Assembly: GCF_003612555.1 (NCBI RefSeq)
Contig: NZ_RAZF01000014.1
Coordinates: 21,790 to 85,789, forward strand
DNA from: Acutalibacter sp. 1XD8-33
Lineage (GTDB): Bacteria; Bacillota; Clostridia; Oscillospirales; Acutalibacteraceae
Length of the DNA: 64,000 nucleotides
Direction of reading: 5' to 3'
In this document: positions 8,390 through 16,650 of the stretch, in pieces
How the letters are laid out: each line of letters opens with the position of its first letter
Position numbering within the stretch: position 1 is the first letter of the stretch
Notes under the pieces: model-generated
Told to the model about the DNA's origin: nothing
What the model saw: only the letters and a program-made list of their open reading frames with translations
Databases searched by the model: none
Position numbers and translations under genes: made by a program

Positions 8390-8710
8390 GTGTGGAAAGG
8401 CCTGGAGGGCGGCAAATCTCACTTGGGGTGGGATTGTCGCCCTGCCGCTTTTTCATCGTGCACACCAGGGATAGCCAGGGCTTTCATTGGGATCCTGGCA
8501 AAAGAATCCGGAAAATTTTACGGAATTCAAAAATACCGGTGGACTTTTTCTGGAATTATGCTAAAATAGTAAACAGGAACGCTTTTTGGAAGAAGGGAGA
8601 TGAGAGAAAATCCGTTTTTTGGACTTACCGGGGAGGAAAAGCAGGAGTCTAATAGGAAAGGCTCCGTGTTGATAGGAAGCGAAAATAGTTTTGGGAAAGG
8701 AATGAATACA
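8390..8710. other. Intergenic stretch, little recognisable
   Basis: No coding frame with a plausible start or composition is seen. A possible -10 (TAAAAT) lies near 8561 upstream of the SH3 lipoprotein. No repeat module was found. Confidence 0.4.
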
Positions 8711-9292
8711 ATGAAAAAAAGCGGCTTTGGGAATTGGGCTTTTGGAAATAAAGCGAGACAGCACGGCAAAAGAGGCCTGGCACTGTTTCTGGTGGGCTGC
8801 GCTCTGACAGGGGCCCTGTCTGCCTGCGGCAAAGATGAAGAGGGAGAGGACAACAGCGGTACGGGCAGCGGGCTGTCCTCTCAGGCTCCCATTGCTACTC
8901 CCGCGCCGACTCCGGCTACGGCCAAGGGTGTAAAGGTGACGGGCGACGTGGTGAACGTGCGCAAAAGCGCTTCTACAGATAGCGACGCCTATGGAACGGT
9001 AGAAGAGGGGGACATCCTGGCCCTCCTGGCGGAGACGCCTCAAGACGGCTGGTATCAGGTGCAGTTTTTGGGCGGGCCGGCCTATATCTATGCGGAGTTT
9101 GCGGAGGTGGTCACCATCACGGTGGAGCAGTACGCGGCATTGATGGCCAGCCCCACAGCCACTCCCACTTCCACCCCCGAAGCCAACGCCAGCCCGGATC
9201 CCAACGCGTCCCCGGCCCCCAACGCCGGCGGCCAGGAGGGAAATGCCGGCGGCAGCCCCACGCCCTTCATTGACAACGAGGACGGGGAATGA
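8711..9292 (+). CDS. SH3-domain lipoprotein
   Basis: This exported lipoprotein of about 193 aa has a long basic N-region, the hydrophobic core LALFLVGCALTGALS and the lipobox LSAC-G. A threonine/proline linker (IATPAPTPATA) leads to one bacterial SH3 domain (VTGDVVNVRKSASTDSDAYG ... GWYQVQFLGGPAYIYAEFAE), a fold that usually binds peptidoglycan peptides. The C-terminus is low-complexity (repeated TPTSTPEANASPDPNASPAP). The start at 8711 is 10 nt after GGGAAAGG, with 8702 as an alternative. The stop overlaps the ATG of the first trkA-like gene by 4 bp, indicating translational coupling. Confidence 0.85.
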   Translation: MKKSGFGNWAFGNKARQHGKRGLALFLVGCALTGALSACGKDEEGEDNSGTGSGLSSQAPIATPAPTPATAKGVKVTGDVVNVRKSASTDSDAYGTVEEGDILALLAETPQDGWYQVQFLGGPAYIYAEFAEVVTITVEQYAALMASPTATPTSTPEANASPDPNASPAPNAGGQEGNAGGSPTPFIDNEDGE

Positions 9293-9909
9293 ATGTACTC
9301 ATCATAGGGGGCGGGCTGCTGGGCCGGGCGGTAGCCCAGCGGCTGGACGCCCAGGGCCACGGCGTAGTGGTAGTGGACGAAAGCGGGGATAACCTGGCTT
9401 TGCTGGATCCCGCTTTTGGCGGTGTAACGCTGGTGGGCTTTCCCATGGACTTGAACGTGCTCCGCCAGGCGGGGATTGAGAGCTGCGACGCGGTGGCGGT
9501 GACCACAGCGGACGACAATCTGAACATCGCTGTGGGGCAGATCGCCAAAAAGTATTTCAAGGTGGAGCGGGTGGCGGCCCGGATTTCCGACCCGGCCCGG
9601 GAGGATATCTTCGACCGGGCGGGGCTGCGCACCGTTTGCCCCACCAATATGGCAGGAGAGAAGCTGGCTTCGGAGCTGGTGAGTCCCTGGCAGAACCGGC
9701 AGGTGTCCTTTGGCACGGCCAGCGTGGCCCTTGAGGTTCAGCCGGTGGAGAAGCGCTACTTTGGCCGCACCACCCGGGATCTGGATTTGCCGGGCCGAGG
9801 TGTTTTTGCCGTGCTCAAGGAGGATGGCCGCTTTGTGCTGAAAGAAACCATCGGGGACGTCCCCCTTTCCGAAGGGGACATGCTGGTGCTGAGCAGGAGG
9901 ATCGACTGA
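9289..9909 (+). CDS. TrkA-type K+ uptake regulatory protein (RCK), first copy
   Basis: The 206-aa protein has the NAD-binding RCK_N fold with IIGGGLLGRAVAQRL at residues 4-18 and the acidic strand end VVVDES, then VAARISDPAREDIFDRAGL, then a C-terminal RCK_C/TrkA_C domain ending GDVPLSEGDMLVLSRR. Such proteins gate Trk/Ktr potassium channels by nucleotide binding. It overlaps the lipoprotein upstream (ATGA) and the second copy downstream (TGATG), so the three are one operon. No channel subunit (TrkH/KtrB) is in the window. Confidence 0.88.
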   Translation: MNVLIIGGGLLGRAVAQRLDAQGHGVVVVDESGDNLALLDPAFGGVTLVGFPMDLNVLRQAGIESCDAVAVTTADDNLNIAVGQIAKKYFKVERVAARISDPAREDIFDRAGLRTVCPTNMAGEKLASELVSPWQNRQVSFGTASVALEVQPVEKRYFGRTTRDLDLPGRGVFAVLKEDGRFVLKETIGDVPLSEGDMLVLSRRID

Positions 9910-10571
9910 TGCGTATGATTATTGTGGGGGGAGGCCAGGCGGGGCGGAGTCTGGCCCGCCTGCTGTTGGAGCGGCGGCATGAGGTCTGCCTCATTGAAAA
10001 AGATGCCGCCCGCTGCCGGGAATTGGCAGACGACCTGGATGCGGCAATTTTTCCCGGGGACGGCACCAATGTGGCGGTGCTGGAGGCTGCGGGTGCCCGT
10101 AATGCGGGCTGCGTGATGGCGGTGACTGGGGTAGATCAGGACAATCTGGTCACTGCCCAGTTGGCCCAAGGCCATTTCTCGGCAAAAAAGGTGATTGCCC
10201 GGGTAAACGACCCCCGCAACGCCGAAACTTTTCGGGCGCTTGGAATCCAGGACGTGGTAAGCAGCACAGAGATCGTGGTACAGCTCATTGAGCAGGAGGT
10301 GGATTCTGCCCATATGCACCTGATTGCCAGCCTGAATCAGGGAAAAGGGGAGATCTTCTCCATGACCCTGCCCTATGACACCGCCTGGGAGGATGTGGCC
10401 CTGAAGGACGTGCGCTTTCCCAAGGGGACGCTGGTGATCTCCCTTATCCGGGGCGGAGAGCTGACCATCCCCAACGGCTCCACCGTGCTCCACGCGGGAG
10501 ACGAACTGGTGGCTGTCAGCGAGGACCGCAGCCGCAAGGCCCTGCATAAGGTTTTGGGAGAAACGAAATAG
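9909..10571 (+). CDS. TrkA-type K+ uptake regulatory protein (RCK), second copy
   Basis: This 220-aa RCK_N plus RCK_C protein is similar in layout to the preceding gene. MRMIIVGGGQAGRSLARLL gives the nucleotide-binding loop and CLIEKD the acidic end of strand 2. VIARVNDPRNAETFRALGIQ and the C-terminal TIPNGSTVLHAGDELVAVSE are family-typical. The ATG overlaps the preceding stop. Tandem divergent TrkA halves in Clostridia probably form hetero-assemblies on one channel. That pairing is an inference from adjacency. Confidence 0.88.
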   Translation: MRMIIVGGGQAGRSLARLLLERRHEVCLIEKDAARCRELADDLDAAIFPGDGTNVAVLEAAGARNAGCVMAVTGVDQDNLVTAQLAQGHFSAKKVIARVNDPRNAETFRALGIQDVVSSTEIVVQLIEQEVDSAHMHLIASLNQGKGEIFSMTLPYDTAWEDVALKDVRFPKGTLVISLIRGGELTIPNGSTVLHAGDELVAVSEDRSRKALHKVLGETK

Positions 10572-10681
10572 GCGTTCTCTTGGGGCTGGGGCTTGCGCCG
10601 CGGGCGCGGGGAATCCGGCGGGAAAAAGAGTTAGGCGCGCCCAGAAATGCCAGCTTCGGCGCGGATAGGACAAGAATATCA

Positions 10682-10715
10682 GGCAACGGTTTGCGATACG
10701 CGCCGTTGCCGTTTG
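10682..10715 (+). terminator. Putative terminator after the trkA pair
   Basis: Perfect 8-bp stem GGCAACGG / CCGTTGCC with a 13-nt loop, followed by GTTTGTTA. Confidence 0.5.
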
Positions 10716-10930
10716 TTATACTTTTCTAGAGTAATACTGTGTGGCCTCCGCCGCAAGGGGTCTCGTCTGCCGACTCGGTCGGCGACGGGAAATCGCCACT
10801 GGCGATTGTCGCCCCCTAAGAACCCCACCACTTTTGAGAAAAGTAAGACATTCGCTACGCGAAGTCTACAAAACTTTTATCCTGGACGGCTTTGGCCGGA
10901 CCAGCTTAAGGCCAGCTGTCAGAGGCCAAC
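10716..10930. repeat. Dispersed modular repeat, copy 2
   Basis: The copy begins with an ATACTTTTCTAGAGTA end like the termini at 26.27 and 61.56 kb. It continues with GGCCTCCGCCGC, CTCGGTCGGCGACGGGAAAT and CGCCACTGGCGATTGTCGCC, and then CCCCACCACTTTTGAG. The CGACGGGAAATCGCCACTGG stretch is identical to that at about 61.65 kb. Confidence 0.75.
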
Positions 10931-10983
10931 ACATAACTATATTAGGAAAGGACAGCTTCTCAAACTTTAATAACGATTCCTAC

Positions 10984-11012
10984 TTTACAAACAGGAAAAT
11001 TTGTGATATAAT
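10984..11012 (+). promoter_or_regulatory. Sigma-A promoter of the Fur-family gene
   Basis: TTTACA (10984-10989), a 17-bp spacer and TATAAT (11007-11012), 87 bp before the start codon. Confidence 0.8.
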
Positions 11013-11098
11013 ATTTGGCAGATGTCCCTTGAGGGGAGAAGCCTCAAAGCACGGTTCTTTTCCCTTTGTTTCGCAAAATGTGGGAAGGAAGTGAAGCT

Positions 11099-11515
11099 AT
11101 GCCGCCCAAACGGGAAAATTTCAGCCGCAAACGGGCCGCGATCCTTGCAGCCCTGCGGGAAACCAAGACCCATCCCACCGCAGAGTGGATTTTCCGCCAG
11201 CTCAAGCCCCAATATCCAGACTTGAGCCTGGGCACTGTCTACCGGAATCTCAATCGTTTTCGAGAAAACGGATTGGTCCTTAGCGTGGGCGTGGTGGACG
11301 GCTATGAACGCTTTGACGGCAACACCGCTCCCCATGCGCATTTGATCTGCAAAAACTGCGGGGCGGTGCTGGATCTCCCTGCCCAGGTGCCGGAGCTGAA
11401 AGGATTAAGGCAGGCTTCCCAAGGGATAGGCTGCCGGATCGACTCCGCCAGTGTCACTTTGCGGGGGCTTTGCCCTTGCTGTGTGAAAAAGGAGGAGACA
11501 GATGGAGCTTCGTAA
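11099..11515 (+). CDS. Fur-family repressor, PerR-like
   Basis: This 138-aa metal-dependent repressor has the N-terminal winged helix PTAEWIFRQLKPQYPDLSLG with TVYRNLNRF as recognition helix. The dimerisation domain has H79-A-H81 and zinc ligands C84-x2-C87 with C125-x2-C128. Its place directly before a rubrerythrin/rubredoxin group suggests a peroxide-sensing (PerR) role rather than iron or zinc control. The sequence alone does not settle which Fur subfamily it is. GGAAGGAAG lies 10 bp before the ATG at 11099. It overlaps the following acetyltransferase by 14 bp. Confidence 0.88.
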   Translation: MPPKRENFSRKRAAILAALRETKTHPTAEWIFRQLKPQYPDLSLGTVYRNLNRFRENGLVLSVGVVDGYERFDGNTAPHAHLICKNCGAVLDLPAQVPELKGLRQASQGIGCRIDSASVTLRGLCPCCVKKEETDGAS

Positions 11516-11972
11516 AATCACCTTTCGAAACGTGAGCGAGATTGCGGCGCTTTCTGTCCGGGAGGATCAGCAGGAATTCGTTGCGCCCAACTGGCTGAGC
11601 CTTGGAGAGGCCTACGTGGTGCTTAGCGACGGGGCTTGGGCCCGGGCCTTCGGCCTTTATGAAGGGGACGAGCCTGTGGGATTCGCCATGTTTGGCTATG
11701 GCCCTCTCCCAGAGGAGTCGGAGGACGTCCAGGGCAGCTACAGCCTGTGGCGGTTTATGATCGATCAGAAATATCAGGGCAGAGGCCTTGGGAAGCAGGC
11801 GATGCAGGTCTGCCTGGGCTATCTCTCTACCCATCCTTTCCGCCCGGCGGAGAAGGTCTGGCTCAGCTACGAGCCGGAAAACCAGGCGGCTCGGGCGTTA
11901 TACCACAAATTTGGCTTTCGAGAAAACGGCCGGATGTGCGGGAAAGAGATTGTGGCGGAACGGACGCTGTAA
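11502..11972 (+). CDS. GNAT acetyltransferase, diamine/spermidine-acetyltransferase-like
   Basis: The 156-aa GNAT protein opens MELRKITFRNVSEIAALSV. The acetyl-CoA loop is QKYQGRGLGKQAM (residues about 88-100), and WLSYEPENQAARALYHKFGF is the C-terminal arm typical of BltD/PaiA-like polyamine acetyltransferases. The substrate is inferred from these pieces only. The start overlaps the Fur-family stop by 14 bp, so the two are co-translated. Confidence 0.85.
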   Translation: MELRKITFRNVSEIAALSVREDQQEFVAPNWLSLGEAYVVLSDGAWARAFGLYEGDEPVGFAMFGYGPLPEESEDVQGSYSLWRFMIDQKYQGRGLGKQAMQVCLGYLSTHPFRPAEKVWLSYEPENQAARALYHKFGFRENGRMCGKEIVAERTL

Positions 11973-12058
11973 GAGCCGGGCCCGGGAAAAATTTGTTAAG
12001 AAGCGCATAGCGCTTTGAAATATCCATATACTATTATTCAAAATAGGAGGAATTCACT

Positions 12059-12598
12059 ATGAAATTTGTTTGCAGCGTTTGCGGTTATGTGTACGAGGGT
12101 GACGCCGCCCCTGAGAAGTGCCCGGTGTGCGGCGCGCCCGCAGAGAAGTTCACCCAGCAGTCCGGCGATATGGCCTGGGCCGCCGAGCATGTGGTAGGCG
12201 TGGCCAAGGGCGTAAGCCAGGAGATTCTGGACGGCCTGCATGCCAACTTCCAGGGCGAGTGCACCGAGGTGGGCATGTATCTGGCCATGGCCCGGGTTGC
12301 TTTCCGGGAGGGCTATCCCGAGATCGGCATGTACTGGGAGAAAGCCGCCTATGAAGAGGCCGAGCATGCCGCCAAATTTGCAGAGCTTCTTGGCGAGGTT
12401 GTCACCGACAGCACCAAGAAGAACCTGCAGATGCGCGTGGATGCGGAAAACGGCGCCACCGACGGCAAGACCCAGCTGGCCAAGCTGGCCAAGGAGCAGG
12501 GTCTGGACGCTATCCATGACACCGTACACGAGATGGCCCGGGACGAGGCCCGTCATGGCAAGGCTTTCAAGGGCCTGCTGGAGCGGTATTTCAAGTAA
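12059..12598 (+). CDS. Reverse rubrerythrin (N-terminal rubredoxin domain)
   Basis: This 179-aa cytoplasmic peroxide/oxygen reductase has the rubredoxin-like domain first (C5-x2-C8 and C21-x2-C24), followed by a ferritin-like four-helix di-iron domain with ligands in [31 protein letters not shown] and [13 protein letters not shown]. This reversed order defines the clostridial reverse rubrerythrins, which reduce O2 and H2O2 with NADH-derived electrons via rubredoxin. AGGAGGAATT precedes the ATG. A 72-aa protein and a rubredoxin follow within 245 bp, and a Fur-family regulator lies just upstream. Confidence 0.95.
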   Translation: MKFVCSVCGYVYEGDAAPEKCPVCGAPAEKFTQQSGDMAWAAEHVVGVAKGVSQEILDGLHANFQGECTEVGMYLAMARVAFREGYPEIGMYWEKAAYEEAEHAAKFAELLGEVVTDSTKKNLQMRVDAENGATDGKTQLAKLAKEQGLDAIHDTVHEMARDEARHGKAFKGLLERYFK

Positions 12599-12601
12599 GC
12601 C

Positions 12602-12820
12602 ATGGATATTAAGGGAAAGATCGAAGAACTGGTAGAGAAGATCAAAAGCGACAAAGCGTTGCAAGAAGGTTTTCTCAAGGAGCCCATCCCCACGGTGGAA
12701 AAACTTTTGGGGATTGATCTGCCGGAAGAGCAGCTGGGGCAGATCGCCGAGGGCGTAAAGGCCAAGATCAACCTGGATAAGGCGGGAGATCTCATCGGCG
12801 GATTGTTTGGAAAAAAATAA
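12602..12820 (+). CDS. Small conserved hypothetical protein between rubrerythrin and rubredoxin
   Basis: The 72-aa, lysine- and glutamate-rich, mostly helical protein ([20 protein letters not shown] ... [20 protein letters not shown] ... GGLFGKK) has no cysteines, signal peptide or membrane helix. Similar small proteins ending in GLFGKK are familiar from Clostridia. I know no function for them. It starts 3 bp after the rubrerythrin stop and is followed 22 bp later by rubredoxin, so it is surely in the same transcript and may belong to the oxidative-stress response. A stability partner or chaperone role is only a guess. Confidence 0.75.
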   Translation: MDIKGKIEELVEKIKSDKALQEGFLKEPIPTVEKLLGIDLPEEQLGQIAEGVKAKINLDKAGDLIGGLFGKK

Positions 12821-12842
12821 CAGGAAAAGCGAGGTTATCACC

Positions 12843-12998
12843 ATGGACAAATATGTATGTCCTTGCGGCTATGTGTACGATCCTGCCGCCGGCGATCCGG
12901 ATAACGGGATTGCCCCCGGCACCCCCTGGGAGCAGGTCCCGGAGGATTGGGTATGCCCTGTCTGCGGATTGGGCAAGGACTCCTTTGAAAAGGAATAG
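12843..12998 (+). CDS. Rubredoxin with unusual C-x-C first iron knuckle
   Basis: The 51-aa one-iron electron carrier is the likely donor to the rubrerythrin upstream. The body is classic: [20 protein letters not shown] and [14 protein letters not shown] with C38-x2-C41. The first knuckle reads VCPCGY (C6-x-C8), one residue short of the standard C-x2-C. This could distort the Fe(S-Cys)4 site or be tolerated. The start at 12843 leaves a normal N-terminus (MDKYV), with GAGG 12 bp upstream. Confidence 0.92.
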   Translation: MDKYVCPCGYVYDPAAGDPDNGIAPGTPWEQVPEDWVCPVCGLGKDSFEKE

Positions 12999-13060
12999 AA
13001 AATGAAAAAATCCCCTGGTTTTGCGTGATATCGCAAAGGGAGAAATTAGCAGATGATATG

Positions 13061-13089
13061 TATCCGAAAGGCAGTAAGCCTTTCGGATA
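13061..13089. terminator. Strong hairpin between rubredoxin and the convergent recombinase
   Basis: Perfect 12-bp stem TATCCGAAAGGC / GCCTTTCGGATA with a 5-nt loop, 7 bp beyond the recombinase stop. It probably terminates both convergent transcripts. A second palindrome TTTGCG/CGCAAA lies at 13020-13037. Confidence 0.65.
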
Positions 13090-13095
13090 CTGCCT

Positions 13096-14811
<1,716 letters not shown>

Positions 14812-14865
14812 TTACAGCATACCCTATACCGGAGCGAAAGTCCAGCGAATCTGCAAATAAATCCG

Positions 14866-15075
14866 CTAATTTTTTCCGCCGTTTATAAGGTACTTCAATT
14901 TATCTTTAGCGCTTTCCTCCGTGGCGGCAGGGAAGCAGGCCATCACCGGATAGGTTTTTCCATCCAGCGTTACCGCATAGCAGACGCCGATGTGCTGTGG
15001 CTGCTTCTTTCCCTTGCGAAGCGCCAGGATCTTTTCACGTCTTTTTCTGAGCAAAGTAAGATCGATATTTTTCAT
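14866..15075 (-). CDS. Small hypothetical protein of the mobile element
   Basis: The 69-aa basic protein begins MKNIDLTLLRKRREKILALR and continues PQHIGVCYAVTLDGKTYPVM with a C-terminal helix SAKDKLKYLINGG. No recognised domain. AAGGAATAAT lies before the ATG. It sits 108 bp upstream of the recombinase on the same strand and may be a regulator or directionality partner. That is inference from position only. Confidence 0.55.
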   Translation of the reverse strand: MKNIDLTLLRKRREKILALRKGKKQPQHIGVCYAVTLDGKTYPVMACFPAATEESAKDKLKYLINGGKN

Positions 15076-15149
15076 ATTATTCCTTTCTGCCTTGCGGCTG
15101 GTAGAGTGTTTTTTGATGGGGTGTTCCTGCAGAGAAAGAAATGCGGGCC

Positions 15150-15335
15150 TAAACCGGCAACCCCTGAATATTTGCCGTTACACAGCCAATTATGGGGTTT
15201 GCAACCCTGTTTGTTGAAAAGCGGGGAATCAGCAACCCTATTTTGCATTGCGCTCCTGAAAGCCCGAAATCCCTTGAAACGACCGGCATTGCCGGGCGTT
15301 GTGACCCGGAGGTGGGGAGCATAGCAACCCCACCT
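15150..15335. repeat. Four spaced GCAACCC motifs in the non-coding core of the mobile element
   Basis: GCAACCC occurs in direct orientation at 15157, 15201, 15232 and 15324. The surrounding stretch 15076-15628 has no convincing gene: frames on both strands are open but arginine/proline-rich with no ribosome site. The location between the helix-turn-helix gene and the small gene could mark a cis-acting site such as iterons or a transfer origin. Confidence 0.45.
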
Positions 15336-15628
15336 CCTTTCTCCTGCTTTCTTTTCGACCCTGGCAAAACTACCCGGAATACATGGCTGTTGGGGCCTGA
15401 CTTACTTTGCCGTGTATCGCGCGGTTTGGGCGTACATACTGCGCAAAGGTGTAATCCCCCGGCCATTTGCGTATGCCGGGCACAAGGGCCGCCAGAGGCC
15501 GTACAACGGGCTTGTGGCAGATGGCTGGCTCGCTTAGTTCTTTCTGCTGAACGGATAACCTTGTGTTTAGTTCTATGGGTTTTCTTCCTGATAGGAAATC
15601 TTAACACTATCCCAATGGAATATTTCCA

Positions 15629-15913
15629 CTATTCCAGAAGGTTCTCCACATGATACAGGTTGCTTGCCCTCGTTCCGTCCCGGCGGTATCTGCCGACCTT
15701 TTTTACAAGCCCAAGCGTAGATAAATTTTCAATGGCTGTGTCGACGGTCTTTTTATCCATGCGGCATTCCGCCGCTATCACTCGCCGTGAGGGGAAACAG
15801 GAACCGTCCGCGCCGCTGTGCCGTACCAGGCAGCAGTAGACAGCAAAATCCCTTGGCTTTAGCCCCAGGTCGAAGATACGGTTGGCTACCATAAAGAAAT
15901 TTTTGTGTTTCAT
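15629..15913 (-). CDS. Winged-helix protein, replication-initiator-like N-terminal domain
   Basis: The 94-aa protein has a single winged helix-turn-helix: FFMVANRIFDLGLKPRDFAV, CFPSRRVIAAECRMDKKTVD and AIENLSTLGLVKKVGRYRRD, ending SNLYHVENLLE. It resembles the DNA-binding N-terminal part of RepA-type initiators found as a short gene in Tn1549-like elements. GGAAAGGAAAAGCGA precedes the ATG. A promoter 270 bp upstream (16183-16211) would transcribe it. The remainder of a full initiator is absent, so it is either a stand-alone regulator or a truncated gene. Confidence 0.75.
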   Translation of the reverse strand: MKHKNFFMVANRIFDLGLKPRDFAVYCCLVRHSGADGSCFPSRRVIAAECRMDKKTVDTAIENLSTLGLVKKVGRYRRDGTRASNLYHVENLLE

Positions 15914-16182
15914 TCGCTTTTCCTTTCCTCGATTTTTGCTGGAAGCTCAAATTTGATACAATCATTTGCATCTCACCTTTCGTAAAATATGTACCCCCTT
16001 CGGAGAGAAAACAGAAAGACTCGCATACACGCAGGACAGAAGCATAAACAGGCGAACCTCCTCGGTTCGCTTTGATATGCTCTGTACCTATGTGTTACGA
16101 GTCTCGAAATTTTAAGTGGGCCGCTGGCTGTTTGATTGGCAAACAACGCGGCTGGCATTCAGGTACTTGATTTTGTAGTCTT
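15914..16182. other. Long leader of the mobile-element transcript
   Basis: About 260 nt lie between the minus-strand promoter and the helix-turn-helix gene. It contains hairpins GCGAACC/GGTTCGC (16042-16060) and TTTGATTGGCAAA. No gene is seen. Confidence 0.4.
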
Positions 16183-16211
16183 AGTCTAACATGGATTTTT
16201 TGATTTGTCAA
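16183..16211 (-). promoter_or_regulatory. Sigma-A promoter of the mobile element (minus strand)
   Basis: On the minus strand TTGACA (16211-16206), a 17-bp spacer and TAGACT (16188-16183). Confidence 0.7.
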
Positions 16212-16436
16212 TAGATTTTCTAAAATTGGGCAGAGCTTAGATAAAGCACAACTTAATAAACACCAAAGTATCGATTTCAGAAATCAAGTGTTCCTTTTTC
16301 GCGGATTTCATTCAACCTACCCAACTTAGGGAGTGTACATTTAAGTTTCTATGCTGTATAATGTGATATCATAGGTTTAGAGTGTCCATCCAAGCCAAGA
16401 TTTCACAAAAAATTCACAGAAAAGGGGTTGAAATTT

Positions 16437-16581
<145 letters not shown>

Positions 16582-16650
16582 AAACCGCAGGAGCGCCCAG
16601 GCGCAGCCTGTGGTTTTTTGCGCATATTTTTAGGACGGAGGTGTTAAGCA

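Noticed and set aside
15149..15653. Overlapping open frames of about 150 codons on both strands in the mobile element
   Set aside because: Arginine/serine/proline-rich, no recognisable motif and no ribosome site. Treated as non-coding cis-acting DNA.
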